A stretch of DNA of 64,000 nt, from contig CAMYAE010000009.1 of NCBI GenBank assembly GCA_947253655.1, positions 1 through 64,000 of the forward strand, in the 5' to 3' direction. How positions within the stretch are numbered: the first letter of the stretch is position 1; every line of letters starts with the position of its first letter. Below, one piece after another: positions 15,537 to 24,664 of this stretch. Both the position numbers and the translations under genes were made by a program. Origin of the DNA: an uncultured Bacteroidales bacterium (GTDB lineage: Bacteria; Bacteroidota; Bacteroidia; Bacteroidales; UBA932). The notes beneath the pieces were generated by a model that did not search any database, was not told the DNA's origin, and saw nothing but the letters and a program-made list of their open reading frames with translations.

Positions 15537-17579
15537 ATGGAAGAAGACAGAATAGAAAACAACCCTTTACTTGCAACATCGGAAGCTGCTTTCGGTGCTC
15601 CGCGCTTTGATCTGATTGATAACAGGTTTTATATTCCTGCATTCAAGGAGGCTATATGCCGTGCCAAGTCAGAAATAGATTCAATAGTAGCCAATCCCGA
15701 AGTTCCAGATTTTGAAAACACTATCGAGGCTATAGAGTATGCCGGCAGGCAGTTGTCAGAAGTCGAGGAGATTTTCTTCAATCTTCTCGAAGCGGATTCA
15801 GATGACGAGATGCAGAAAATTGCGGAGGAGGTTTCTCCGATGTTGACTGATTATCAGCTTTATATATCTCTGAATACCGGACTTTTCAATAAGGTCAGAC
15901 AGGTCTATGAGAATTCAAGACAGACTGATCCTACCCGAAAAAAGCTGCTTGAGGACACATACAGGTCATTCAAGAGGAACGGAGCGGAACTTCCGGATGA
16001 TGACAAGGCTCTATTTGGCCGGATGAACGAGGAGCTTGCACTTCTGGAATTGAAGTTCGGCAAGAATGTACTGGCGACCACCAACGCATTTTCATTGCAT
16101 ATAACCGACAGATCCCAACTTGCCGGCTTGCCGGAATATGTCTTGGAGGCTGCAGCAGAGACCGCTACCGAAAGAAACGAAGACGGCTGGATCTTTACCC
16201 TCGACTATCCGAGCTATTCTTCATTCATGAAATTCAGTTCCGACAGGGAGCTCCGCAGAAAGATGTGTATGGCCTATTCTTCAAGAGGAATTGGGGGAGA
16301 GACAGATAATACTCAGATAATCAGGAGGATTGTCGAGCTTAGGATGAAGATTGCAAATCTTGTCGGCTATGAGACCTATGCTGATTATATGCTTGAGGAC
16401 AGAATGGTGAAAACGAGAAGTCGTGTGAATGAATTTATTTCAGCATTGATGAAGCCGTCTCTCTTAAAAGCCCATGATGAAATTGCCGGCCTTTCCGCAT
16501 TTGCGAAGGAGAACGGCTTTGAAAATGATATGATTATGCCTTGGGACTTCAGTTATTGGGCTGAGAAATACAGACAGATGAAATTCTTTATTGATGAAGA
16601 GGCATTAAAGCCATATTTCAGCCTGGAAGCTTGCCTTGAAGCTGTTTTGGGGCTTGCTAAAAAACTGTATGGACTTGATTTTGTTTTAAGGAACGATATT
16701 CCTGTCTACCATAAGGACGTGAGAGTATATGATGTAATAGACGGCACAGGAGAGCATCTGGCACTTTTCTATACAGACTTTTTCCCTCGTCCAAGCAAAA
16801 GAGGAGGTGCATGGATGACTGAATTCCGGGGGCAGTATATATATGAGGGGAAAGATTTCAGGCCCTTTGTAAGCATAGTAACTAATTTCACCAAACCAAC
16901 CTCAAATAGGCCGTCGCTTCTTACTCACAATGAGTTAGTTACATTGCTTCATGAATTCGGACACTCCCTTCACGGGATTTTGTCAAAGTGCCGTTATCCG
17001 TCAATTTCAGGGACTGGAGTTGCCCGTGATTTTGTGGAACTGCCGTCCCAAATTATGGAAAATTGGGCCTATGAGCCTGAATTCCTGAACACATTTGCAA
17101 GACATTATAAGACAGGAGAGAATATCCCTGCCGAATTTCTTGACAGAATTGTTGCCGGAAAGAACTTCCTTTCCGGTTATCAGCAAGTGCGGCAGCTGCA
17201 ATTCGGTATCGTGGACATGGCATGGCATTCCTTGTCGGAACTTAAGGAATGCAGTGTGCAGGATTTTGAAAATGAGACGTTGGCTCCATACAGGACATTA
17301 CCTGTCGTTGACGGTATTGCCGTATGTCCGTCATTCGGGCATATTTTCTCAGGAGGTTATGCAGCAGGGTATTACAGTTATAAATGGGCAGAAGTCCTTG
17401 AAGCGGATGCCTTTTCATTGTTCAAGACAAAGGGCATTTTCAACAGGGAGGTCGCCCAGAGCTTTAGAAAGAACATCCTCGAACGTGGGGCGTCCGAGGA
17501 TGAGGGTGTGCTTTACCGTAATTTCAGAGGACATGAGCCTCAGCCTGAGGCACTTCTGATAAAATTAGGGATTATATAG
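15537..17579 (+). CDS. M3-family zinc metallopeptidase (oligopeptidase / dipeptidyl carboxypeptidase type)
   Basis: This 680-residue cytoplasmic peptidase hydrolyses short peptides. The HEFGH zinc motif is at residues 472-476 (LLHEFGHSLHGIL) and the third ligand E501 lies in VELPSQIMENW, both standard for family M3. The N-terminal 430 residues form the helical half that limits access to oligopeptides, and FSGGYAAGYYSYKWAEVLEAD near residue 605 is the usual C-terminal motif. No signal peptide is present. The 3' end overlaps the convergent transporter gene by eight bases. Whether it acts like Dcp (dipeptides off the C-terminus) or OpdA cannot be decided from sequence. Confidence 0.92.
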   Translation: MEEDRIENNPLLATSEAAFGAPRFDLIDNRFYIPAFKEAICRAKSEIDSIVANPEVPDFENTIEAIEYAGRQLSEVEEIFFNLLEADSDDEMQKIAEEVSPMLTDYQLYISLNTGLFNKVRQVYENSRQTDPTRKKLLEDTYRSFKRNGAELPDDDKALFGRMNEELALLELKFGKNVLATTNAFSLHITDRSQLAGLPEYVLEAAAETATERNEDGWIFTLDYPSYSSFMKFSSDRELRRKMCMAYSSRGIGGETDNTQIIRRIVELRMKIANLVGYETYADYMLEDRMVKTRSRVNEFISALMKPSLLKAHDEIAGLSAFAKENGFENDMIMPWDFSYWAEKYRQMKFFIDEEALKPYFSLEACLEAVLGLAKKLYGLDFVLRNDIPVYHKDVRVYDVIDGTGEHLALFYTDFFPRPSKRGGAWMTEFRGQYIYEGKDFRPFVSIVTNFTKPTSNRPSLLTHNELVTLLHEFGHSLHGILSKCRYPSISGTGVARDFVELPSQIMENWAYEPEFLNTFARHYKTGENIPAEFLDRIVAGKNFLSGYQQVRQLQFGIVDMAWHSLSELKECSVQDFENETLAPYRTLPVVDGIAVCPSFGHIFSGGYAAGYYSYKWAEVLEADAFSLFKTKGIFNREVAQSFRKNILERGASEDEGVLYRNFRGHEPQPEALLIKLGII

Positions 17580-18879
17580 CCCTTTCGTCCTTGGCCGGAT
17601 CCTTGAACAGTATAAGGAACAGGATACCGACAACCATGGCGTAGCCCGCAAAAATAAACCAGACCGTAGACCAGGCTCCAGGTGTGTTGCCTGCTGTAAT
17701 TCCTTGTGTAACCCCGTTAATGACGGCTTCGGCAGGATGAGTGAAAATATTGACCACTGCTTGTGCACTCAATGTCCCTATGGTGGCTCCAAGACCGTTC
17801 GTCATAAGCATAAATAGTCCTTGGGCACTGGACCTCATCTTGATGTCTGTCTTGTGGTTTACATATAGCGAGCCCGATATGTTGAAGAAGTCGAAAGCTA
17901 CGCCGTAGACAAGCATTGAAAGTATGAACCAGATTACACCGGGGAATGCCGGATTGCCGATTCCGAAGAAACCGAAACGGAACACCCAGGCGAACATCGA
18001 AATCAGCATGACTTTCTTAATACCGAACTTCTTCATGAAGAAAGGTATCAGAAGTATGCACAAAGTCTCTGACATCTGTGATATGGATATCAGAATGTTT
18101 GCGTGCTTTACACCAAAAGTGTCACTGAATGCCGGATTTGCACCGAACTGAGTGATGAATGGATTTGCAAAACCATTGGTGATTTGAAGAGCGGCTCCCA
18201 GCAGCATTGAGAAAATGAAGAAAATAGCCATTTGGGAGTCCTTTAACAAGGAGAATGCCTTAAGTCCCGTGGCCTCCATGAAATCAGTTGATTTGCTTGT
18301 GCTTACAGGTACATTAGGCAGTGTGAGCGAATATATGCAAAGTACAATGCCAAGTATGCCGGATACGATGAACTGGTAAGGTGTATGCTGGAATCCGAGC
18401 AGATCCACTATAACCATGCTGCATATAAATCCTACTGTTCCGAACACTCTGATTGGCGGAAATGCCTTGACAGTATCCTTGCCTGCACCTTCCAGACCTG
18501 AATAGGCCACTGAATTTGATAATGCTATGGTCGGCATGTAGAAGGCGACGCTTATGGAGTAAAGAGTGAAAAGCGTACCGAAACTTACTGAATTGCCGGC
18601 AGATATTCCGTACAATCCGGCTGCAATCAAGAAGCCTCCGGCTATCAGGTGACAGGCACTCAGCACTTTCTGAGCCTGAATAAATTTGTCGGCCACTATG
18701 CCGATTATAGCCGGCATGAAAATGGAGACTATGCCTTGCATTGAGAAAAACAGTCCGATTTTGCTTCCGAGACCGGCATTTGCAAGATAACTTCCCATAG
18801 ATGTCAGGTAGGCTCCCCAAATTGCATATTGCAGAAAGTTCATTATAATCAGCCGAATGCTTATTCCTTTATTGTTCAT
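17572..18879 (-). CDS. Nucleoside:H+ symporter family transporter (MFS, NupG-like)
   Basis: This 435-residue protein has about 12 membrane segments. The N-terminus SIRLIIMNFLQYAIWGAYL and residues about 130-150 (SGLEGAGKDTVKAFPPIRVF, GTVGF) resemble the nucleoside:proton symporter branch of the major facilitator superfamily. It probably imports nucleosides across the inner membrane. It is monocistronic, convergent with the peptidase gene and divergent from tgt. A TACATTTG -7 box lies at 18920-18927 on this strand, about 40 bases before the start. Confidence 0.85.
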   Translation of the reverse strand: MNNKGISIRLIIMNFLQYAIWGAYLTSMGSYLANAGLGSKIGLFFSMQGIVSIFMPAIIGIVADKFIQAQKVLSACHLIAGGFLIAAGLYGISAGNSVSFGTLFTLYSISVAFYMPTIALSNSVAYSGLEGAGKDTVKAFPPIRVFGTVGFICSMVIVDLLGFQHTPYQFIVSGILGIVLCIYSLTLPNVPVSTSKSTDFMEATGLKAFSLLKDSQMAIFFIFSMLLGAALQITNGFANPFITQFGANPAFSDTFGVKHANILISISQMSETLCILLIPFFMKKFGIKKVMLISMFAWVFRFGFFGIGNPAFPGVIWFILSMLVYGVAFDFFNISGSLYVNHKTDIKMRSSAQGLFMLMTNGLGATIGTLSAQAVVNIFTHPAEAVINGVTQGITAGNTPGAWSTVWFIFAGYAMVVGILFLILFKDPAKDERAI

Positions 18880-18948
18880 ACCAATTTGACATTTTATATT
18901 GATTATCAGTATAGGATTGCAAATGTAACTCTTTTGCCTTAAAATTAC

Positions 18949-18956
18949 TATCTTTG
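18949..18956 (+). promoter_or_regulatory. -7 box upstream of tgt
   Basis: TATCTTTG is a perfect TAnnTTTG match 62 bases before the tgt start. No clean TTTG lies at the expected 19-21 base spacing, so the call rests on the -7 box alone. Confidence 0.5.
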
Positions 18957-19018
18957 AAAGTTAAATAAATGCAGTTCGGTGTTGTTTTGGAATGCCGATG
19001 TTGTTTTGAAGCGGTTTT

Positions 19019-20149
19019 ATGAAGTTTACTAAGTTAGCGTCCGACAAGAATTCAAATGCCCGTTGCGGCGTAATCGTTACTGACCATGGCCGGGTGGAGA
19101 CCCCGATTTTCATGCCGGTCGGTACGGTCGGCTCGGTGAAGGGTGTATATCATAGAGACCTGAAAGAAGATATCGGTGCCCAAATTATTCTTGGAAACAC
19201 CTATCATCTTTATCTTCGTCCCGGACTGGAGACCTTGCGTTCTGCCGGAGGTCTGCACAAATTTATCGGCTGGGACAGGCCGATTCTTACGGACAGCGGT
19301 GGCTTTCAGGTGTTTTCACTGACATCAATTCGAAAGCTGACTTCTGAAGGTTGCACTTTTTCTTCACATATTGACGGCTCAAGACATACTTTTACCCCAG
19401 AGAATAATGTTGACATTCAAAGGATTATCGGTGCGGACATTATGATGGCCCTTGACGAATGCTGCCCGGGAGACGCTGATTATAAATATGCCGAAAAGTC
19501 ATTGAAGCTTACGCAGTCTTGGCTGGAGAGATACATCAAACATTTTGATGAGACCGAACCCCTTTATGGGTACGAGCAGACTGTTTTCCCTATAGTGCAG
19601 GGGTGTGTCTATCCCGATCTGAGAAAAAGGGCCGTGGAACATGCAATAGCCTTTGGGCGCGACGGTTATGCCATCGGAGGACTTGCGGTCGGTGAGCCAA
19701 AAGAAAAAATGTACGAGATGCTGGAGCTCGTATGTCCTTTGCTGCCTGATGACAAGCCGCGCTACCTTATGGGTGTCGGCACTCCGGAGAACATTCTTGA
19801 GGGTATAGCGAGAGGCGTGGATATGTTTGACTGCGTAATGCCTACAAGAAACGGCCGGAACGGTATGCTATTCACTTGGAACGGTATTATGAATATGAGG
19901 AACAAGAAGTGGGAGAATGATTTTTCTCCGATAGACCCGGAAGGCACGTCTTTCGTGGACAGACATTATTCCAAGGCATATCTCCGTCATCTTTTCGTGG
20001 CAAAGGAGATGTTTGCGGCAATGATTGCAAGCGAACATAACCTTGCATTTTACCTTGACCTTGTGCGTCAGGCAAGGGCACATATAATTGCTGGCAATTT
20101 TAATTCGTGGAAAAACGAAACGGTTAAGAAAGTAATGACAAGACTTTAG
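19019..20149 (+). CDS. tgt: tRNA-guanine(34) transglycosylase
   Basis: Tgt swaps guanine-34 for preQ1 in tRNAs for Asp, Asn, His and Tyr during queuosine synthesis. The 376-residue protein has the TIM-barrel motifs: TDSGGFQVFSL near residue 92, MALDECCPGDADY near 142, IGGLAVGE near 220, and GVDMFDCVMPTRNGRNG near 265 with the nucleophilic aspartate. The usual zinc site (CxCxxC before a later His) is not present: the corresponding segment reads DPEGTSFVDRHYSKAYLRHL without cysteine, although the later H in SEHNLAFY remains. It leads the tgt-lptG-dut-murF operon. Confidence 0.95.
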   Translation: MKFTKLASDKNSNARCGVIVTDHGRVETPIFMPVGTVGSVKGVYHRDLKEDIGAQIILGNTYHLYLRPGLETLRSAGGLHKFIGWDRPILTDSGGFQVFSLTSIRKLTSEGCTFSSHIDGSRHTFTPENNVDIQRIIGADIMMALDECCPGDADYKYAEKSLKLTQSWLERYIKHFDETEPLYGYEQTVFPIVQGCVYPDLRKRAVEHAIAFGRDGYAIGGLAVGEPKEKMYEMLELVCPLLPDDKPRYLMGVGTPENILEGIARGVDMFDCVMPTRNGRNGMLFTWNGIMNMRNKKWENDFSPIDPEGTSFVDRHYSKAYLRHLFVAKEMFAAMIASEHNLAFYLDLVRQARAHIIAGNFNSWKNETVKKVMTRL

Positions 20150-20152
20150 GCT

Positions 20153-21250
20153 ATGGCTCTCAATATCAGAAAATTAGATTTATATATAGCGAAGAAGTTC
20201 ATATTTACTTTCTTCATCGCCATTCTACTTATCATTGGTATTGTCATAATCTTTGACATTAGTGAGAAGATAGATGACTTTGTGCAGCATAACGCTCCTC
20301 TAAATGAGATTGTATTCGATTATTATCTCAATTTCATACCGTATTTCATGAATATGTTCAGTCCTCTGTTCGTTTTCATTACGGTAATTTTCTTTACTTC
20401 GCGAATGGCCGCCAATTCTGAAATAGTAGCCATTTTGTCCTGCGGCGTTAGCTATCACAGAATGATGGTGCCGTATATCTTTTCCGCATTTATTATAGCA
20501 GCTTTTTCATTGTCCTTGAACCTTTTTGTTATTCCAAAGGCGAATACCAAGATAAACGAATTTAAATCAAAGTATGTACGGTTTATGGACAACAGGACGC
20601 CTGACGATAATGTTCATTATCAGATTGATGAGGGACAATTTGTGTTTGTGGAGTCTTTCAGCAAATGGAACAATACCGCATACGGGTTTAGCCTGGAGAC
20701 GATCAAGGACAACAGGTTAGTCTCAAAACTCACTGCGGAAACGGCTGTATGGGACAGTACGATGCGCGGCTGGCACCTTAAGGATTACTTTATCCGGAGC
20801 TATTCCGAGGAGAGCATAGAGGATAAAATTATCTCCGGTGCATCTATCGATACCGTTATTAACCTTACCATAGAAGATTTTTATCGGAAGAAAAGCACTG
20901 TGGAAAATCTTTCCTATGCTGATCTTAACCGACTTGTCGCGACCCAGAAAATGAGGGGAGATGCGAATGTGAAGTATTCGCTGATAGAGAGAAATTCGAG
21001 GTTTGCACTGCCTTTTTCAGCCTTTATATTGACGATAATAGGCGTTTCACTGTCCTCCAGAAAAAAACGCGGAGGAATCGGGTGGAATTTGGCCATAGGT
21101 ATAACCTTGAGTTTTTCGTACATACTATTCCAGAGATTCAGCCAGATGTTTGTATATACCGGAGCCCTTCCGCCAGGATTTGCAATGTGGCTGCCTAACC
21201 TGATATTTACCGTTATAGCTGCTGTCTTATATAAGTTAGCCCCAAAATAG
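20153..21250 (+). CDS. LptF/LptG-family permease
   Basis: This 365-residue inner-membrane protein of the YjgP/YjgQ family is the transmembrane part of the LptBFG ABC transporter that extracts lipopolysaccharide from the inner membrane. Three membrane segments are at the N-terminus (including FIFTFFIAILLIIGIVIIF), followed by a periplasmic beta-jellyroll region (about residues 125-275) and three more at the C-terminus. The DISEKIDDF motif after the first segment is typical of Bacteroidetes members. It starts three bases after tgt. It most resembles LptG, but LptF cannot be excluded. Confidence 0.88.
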   Translation: MALNIRKLDLYIAKKFIFTFFIAILLIIGIVIIFDISEKIDDFVQHNAPLNEIVFDYYLNFIPYFMNMFSPLFVFITVIFFTSRMAANSEIVAILSCGVSYHRMMVPYIFSAFIIAAFSLSLNLFVIPKANTKINEFKSKYVRFMDNRTPDDNVHYQIDEGQFVFVESFSKWNNTAYGFSLETIKDNRLVSKLTAETAVWDSTMRGWHLKDYFIRSYSEESIEDKIISGASIDTVINLTIEDFYRKKSTVENLSYADLNRLVATQKMRGDANVKYSLIERNSRFALPFSAFILTIIGVSLSSRKKRGGIGWNLAIGITLSFSYILFQRFSQMFVYTGALPPGFAMWLPNLIFTVIAAVLYKLAPK

Positions 21251-21296
21251 CCTATGACAAAGATTAATTAAAGATTTATAAAAATTAAATTAATAT

Positions 21297-21731
21297 ATGA
21301 AAGTGCAGATTATCAACAAATCGGCTTATCCTAATCCGGCTTATGCTACAGATTTGTCGGCCGGAATGGATTTGCGTGCAAATATAGAAGAGCCTATAAT
21401 ATTGAAGCCCCTTGAAAGGGCTCTTATACCGACGGGGCTCTATATTGCCCTGCCTGAAGGCTATGAGTGCCAGGTGCGTCCAAGAAGCGGTCTGGCTGTA
21501 AAGCACGGAATCACCGTACTGAATTCCCCCGGAACCGTTGATGCGGACTATAGAGGGGAATTGCGCACCCTGCTTGTGAATCTTTCCTCAGAGCCTTTTA
21601 CAATAGTACCGGGGGAAAGGATTGCACAGATGATAGTGTCCAAGCACGAACACGTGAAATGGGACAATGTGGAATTTCTTGACGAGACGGGTAGGGGAGA
21701 AGGCGGTTTCGGCAGTACGGGAGTAAAATAA
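21297..21731 (+). CDS. dut: Deoxyuridine 5'-triphosphate nucleotidohydrolase
   Basis: dUTPase hydrolyses dUTP to dUMP and pyrophosphate, keeping uracil out of DNA and supplying dUMP. The 144-residue trimeric-type enzyme shows the five motifs in order: DLSAGMDLRA, PRSGLAVKHG, the substrate loop NSPGTVDADYRGE, ERIAQMIV, and the C-terminal flap RGEGGFGSTG. The length is standard. It lies 46 bases after the Lpt permease gene and eight bases before murF. Confidence 0.97.
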   Translation: MKVQIINKSAYPNPAYATDLSAGMDLRANIEEPIILKPLERALIPTGLYIALPEGYECQVRPRSGLAVKHGITVLNSPGTVDADYRGELRTLLVNLSSEPFTIVPGERIAQMIVSKHEHVKWDNVEFLDETGRGEGGFGSTGVK

Positions 21732-21738
21732 TCGGCTT

Positions 21739-23079
21739 ATGGACATAAGACAGTTGCACAGGCTTTTCCTTGGTTGCTCGGCAATTACGACAGACAGCAG
21801 GGCTATCAAAGGCGGTGAGATGTTCGTTGCTCTTAAAGGAGAGAATTTCGACGGTAACGATTATGCCTTGAAGGCTATCGAGGCCGGAGCTTCCTATGCT
21901 GTTGTGGACAAAACGTCTGTTGCAGCCGCGGAAGGTGCCGTAAATATCATCCCTGTAGAGGATACCTTGGAGACCTTGCAGGCCTTGGGGCGTTTTCACC
22001 GCGAGAATACTTTTGTGGACGGAAAAAAGTTGACTGTCATAGGACTTACCGGAACTAACGGCAAGACAACCACCAAAGAGCTGATTCGATGCGTGCTGGC
22101 AAAAAAGTACAGTGTTACGGCCACTGAGGGTAATCTTAACAATGATATTGGTGTGCCCTTGTCTTTGCTGAAAATCAATTCCGAGACGCAGATTGCTGTG
22201 ATAGAGATGGGAGCCAACCACCTTGACGACATCGCCCGTCTGGTGAAAGTCAGCGAACCGGATTACGGATTGATTACCAATGTGGGAAAAGCCCACCTGC
22301 TCGGCTTCGGCAGCTATGATGGGGTGAAAAAGGCCAAGGGACAACTCTATGATTATATCTCTTCTTCCGGCACGGCTATATTCCTCAATGCAGACGATCC
22401 TGTACTTTGTGAAATGGCCGAAGCAAGGAAGGGCCTCAGGACAATTGAATACGGTGTAAAATGCGACGGGGCTGAAATTTTGCCGTCCGATGTCGGATCT
22501 CCTTATCTTAGAATGTCATTGCCTGCTGGTGAAAATGGCTCCGGTCTGCTTCTGAATACAAATCTTGTGGGCAGGTATAATGCCGATAATGTTATGGCTG
22601 CCATTGCAGTGGGACGAAAATTCGGGATTTCTACAGCCGAGGCTATAGAGGCAATAAGTGCCTATATCCCTGCAAATAACCGTTCCCAAATGATGCAGAC
22701 CGAAAGAAATACTTTAATTATAGATGCCTATAATGCCAATCCTACCAGCATGGCAGCCGCTTTGGATAATTTCGAGAATATCTCCGGAGGAGATAAGGCG
22801 GTATTGCTTGGGGATATGCGTGAGCTTGGAGGCGATTCCGTTCAAGAGCACAGGAACATATTGGCAAAGTTGAAAGCGGCAGATATAAATGAGATATTTC
22901 TCGTAGGAGAAGAATTTGGGAAAGCGATAGATATTGACGGCAGTGCTGATAATATCAGCTGGTTCATCAGCTCGGACAGACTTGCGGAATATCTGAAAAA
23001 CAATAAACTTGAAAACAGGACAATACTGATTAAAGGCTCAAGGGGAATTATGATGGAGAAGACCCTCCGTGAGCTTTAG
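21739..23079 (+). CDS. murF: UDP-MurNAc-tripeptide--D-alanyl-D-alanine ligase
   Basis: MurF adds D-Ala-D-Ala to the UDP-MurNAc tripeptide, the last cytoplasmic step of peptidoglycan precursor synthesis. The 446-residue protein has the Mur ligase domains: an N-terminal UMAG-binding domain (DSRAIKGGEMFVALKGENFD), the ATP loop GLTGTNGKTTTKEL near residue 104, and the central TEGNLNNDIGVPL. The C-terminal domain has IIDAYNANPTSM and LGDMRELG. The 3' end overlaps the convergent PAP2 gene by four bases. Confidence 0.96.
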   Translation: MDIRQLHRLFLGCSAITTDSRAIKGGEMFVALKGENFDGNDYALKAIEAGASYAVVDKTSVAAAEGAVNIIPVEDTLETLQALGRFHRENTFVDGKKLTVIGLTGTNGKTTTKELIRCVLAKKYSVTATEGNLNNDIGVPLSLLKINSETQIAVIEMGANHLDDIARLVKVSEPDYGLITNVGKAHLLGFGSYDGVKKAKGQLYDYISSSGTAIFLNADDPVLCEMAEARKGLRTIEYGVKCDGAEILPSDVGSPYLRMSLPAGENGSGLLLNTNLVGRYNADNVMAAIAVGRKFGISTAEAIEAISAYIPANNRSQMMQTERNTLIIDAYNANPTSMAAALDNFENISGGDKAVLLGDMRELGGDSVQEHRNILAKLKAADINEIFLVGEEFGKAIDIDGSADNISWFISSDRLAEYLKNNKLENRTILIKGSRGIMMEKTLREL

Positions 23080-23666
23080 GCTATTCTGTATTTGGATATT
23101 ATCAACTTTGCAATAGTAGCTGTTAGTATCCCGAAGAATATGCCGATCAGCATTCCTGTAACTACGTCACCGAAATAGTGCTTCCCTACAAAAACCCGGC
23201 TGAAGCCTACCAGAGTAGCCCATAATATTATAGCAGCCCCATAACCGTAATAAAGTCGGGTCCTGTCCGTCTTGAAAAGCAGAAAGCTTGATATTGCAAA
23301 ACCGAAAGCATTGGCAGCGTGGGCGGAGAAAAAGCCGTAGTAGTCATGCCTGGATTCCAGCATATTCAGCTTTCCCTCAATCATATAAGTACTGTAACAA
23401 GGCCTGAGCCGTGCAACTGCATCTTTGATAAGATTTGAAAATTGGTCACAAGCCGTAATTGTCAGGGCAATTGCAACAATCGCTATAAGTGCCCGTCTCC
23501 AGCCCAGCCTCTTGAAAAGCAGGACTGCAATCAGAAGATAAAGCGGAAACCAGACTTCCTTGTTGGACATGAACTGCATAAGCTGATCAATGAACATATT
23601 ATGCAAGTTGTTAATAGCCAATGAAATATCCTGATCTAAACGGTGAACATAATCTATAAATTCCAT
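23076..23666 (-). CDS. PAP2-family membrane phosphatase
   Basis: This 196-residue inner-membrane protein of the type 2 phosphatidic acid phosphatase family carries all three signature parts: KDAVARLRP (K-x6-RP) near residue 108, SAHAANAFG near 138, and SRVFVGKHYFGDV near 175. Several hydrophobic segments surround them. Likely substrates are lipid pyrophosphates such as undecaprenyl pyrophosphate or lipid A phosphate. It is downstream of obg with a two-base gap, so it belongs to that operon. Confidence 0.9.
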   Translation of the reverse strand: MEFIDYVHRLDQDISLAINNLHNMFIDQLMQFMSNKEVWFPLYLLIAVLLFKRLGWRRALIAIVAIALTITACDQFSNLIKDAVARLRPCYSTYMIEGKLNMLESRHDYYGFFSAHAANAFGFAISSFLLFKTDRTRLYYGYGAAIILWATLVGFSRVFVGKHYFGDVVTGMLIGIFFGILTATIAKLIISKYRIA

Positions 23667-23668
23667 AG

Positions 23669-24661
23669 TTATAAGTTAAGTGCCTGCCAAAGGCCGTCGT
23701 TAAGTTCTTTAAGACCGGAGCCGGTAATGGACGATATAAAGTGGCATTCCAGATTTTCAGGCAATCCGGCCTTAATTTTATTAAGTGTCTTCTTGTCTGC
23801 AAGGTCGCATTTTGTTATTGCCAATATCCTGTTTTTGCACAACAGCTCAGGATTGTATTCCTCCAGTTCCTTAATAAGGACATTGTATGTGCCGGTAACG
23901 TCATTTTCTTCGGCTGATACCATGAAAAGCAGGACGGAGTTGCGTTCAATATGACGCAGAAACCTCAGGCCTATTCCTTTTCCCTCGTGGGCGCCTTCAA
24001 TGATGCCTGGAATGTCAGCTATTACAAAAGATTTGTCGTCATAGTATTTGACTATTCCGAGATTTGGCTCCAAGGTCGTAAAAGGGTAGTTTGCAATTTT
24101 AGGCTTTGCCGAGGTTACGGCAGCAAGGAAAGTGGATTTGCCGGCATTGGGCAGCCCGACAAGACCGACATCAGCCAGCACTTTCAACTCAAAGACGAAC
24201 CAGCCCTCTTCTCCCTCTTCTCCGGGTTGTGCATAGCGAGGAGTCTGTTGGGTCGCACTTTTGAAGTTACTGTTGCCCAGACCTCCTCTTCCTCCATTGC
24301 ACAGAATCCTCTCTTCACCTGGCTCCACCATTTCGAAAAGCACCTCATCTGTGTCGGCTGATTTTACTACTGTCCCCACCGGTACGTCAAGGACAATGTC
24401 CTGCCCTTGTTTGCCGGTGCAATTGGACGCTCCGCCTCCGCCCCCTCTTTCCGCTCTGATTACCTTTCTGTATTTCAGGTGGATAAGAGTCCAGAATTGT
24501 GGATTGGCTTTTAGTATTATGTGTCCGCCTCTACCTCCGTCACCTCCGTCCGGTCCACCTTTCGGTACATATTTGGCCCGGTGCAAATGCATCGAGCCTG
24601 CACCTCCGTGTCCCGAAGCGCAGAAAAGCTTCACATAATCTATGAAATTGCTTTCGGCCAT
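23669..24661 (-). CDS. obg: GTPase Obg
   Basis: Obg is an essential large-subunit ribosome assembly and stress-response GTPase. Residues 1-155 are the glycine-rich Obg fold (KLFCASGHGGAGSMHLHRAK, GGPDGGDGGRGGH). The G domain follows with G1 GLPNAGKST near residue 167, G3 DIPG near 213 and G4 TKCDL near 283. The 330-residue length lacks the extra C-terminal extension found in some phyla. It starts three bases after the HPRT-adenylate kinase gene, a neighbourhood (hpt, adk, obg) I recall as common in Bacteroidetes. Confidence 0.96.
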   Translation of the reverse strand: MAESNFIDYVKLFCASGHGGAGSMHLHRAKYVPKGGPDGGDGGRGGHIILKANPQFWTLIHLKYRKVIRAERGGGGGASNCTGKQGQDIVLDVPVGTVVKSADTDEVLFEMVEPGEERILCNGGRGGLGNSNFKSATQQTPRYAQPGEEGEEGWFVFELKVLADVGLVGLPNAGKSTFLAAVTSAKPKIANYPFTTLEPNLGIVKYYDDKSFVIADIPGIIEGAHEGKGIGLRFLRHIERNSVLLFMVSAEENDVTGTYNVLIKELEEYNPELLCKNRILAITKCDLADKKTLNKIKAGLPENLECHFISSITGSGLKELNDGLWQALNL

Positions 24662-24664
24662 CCG

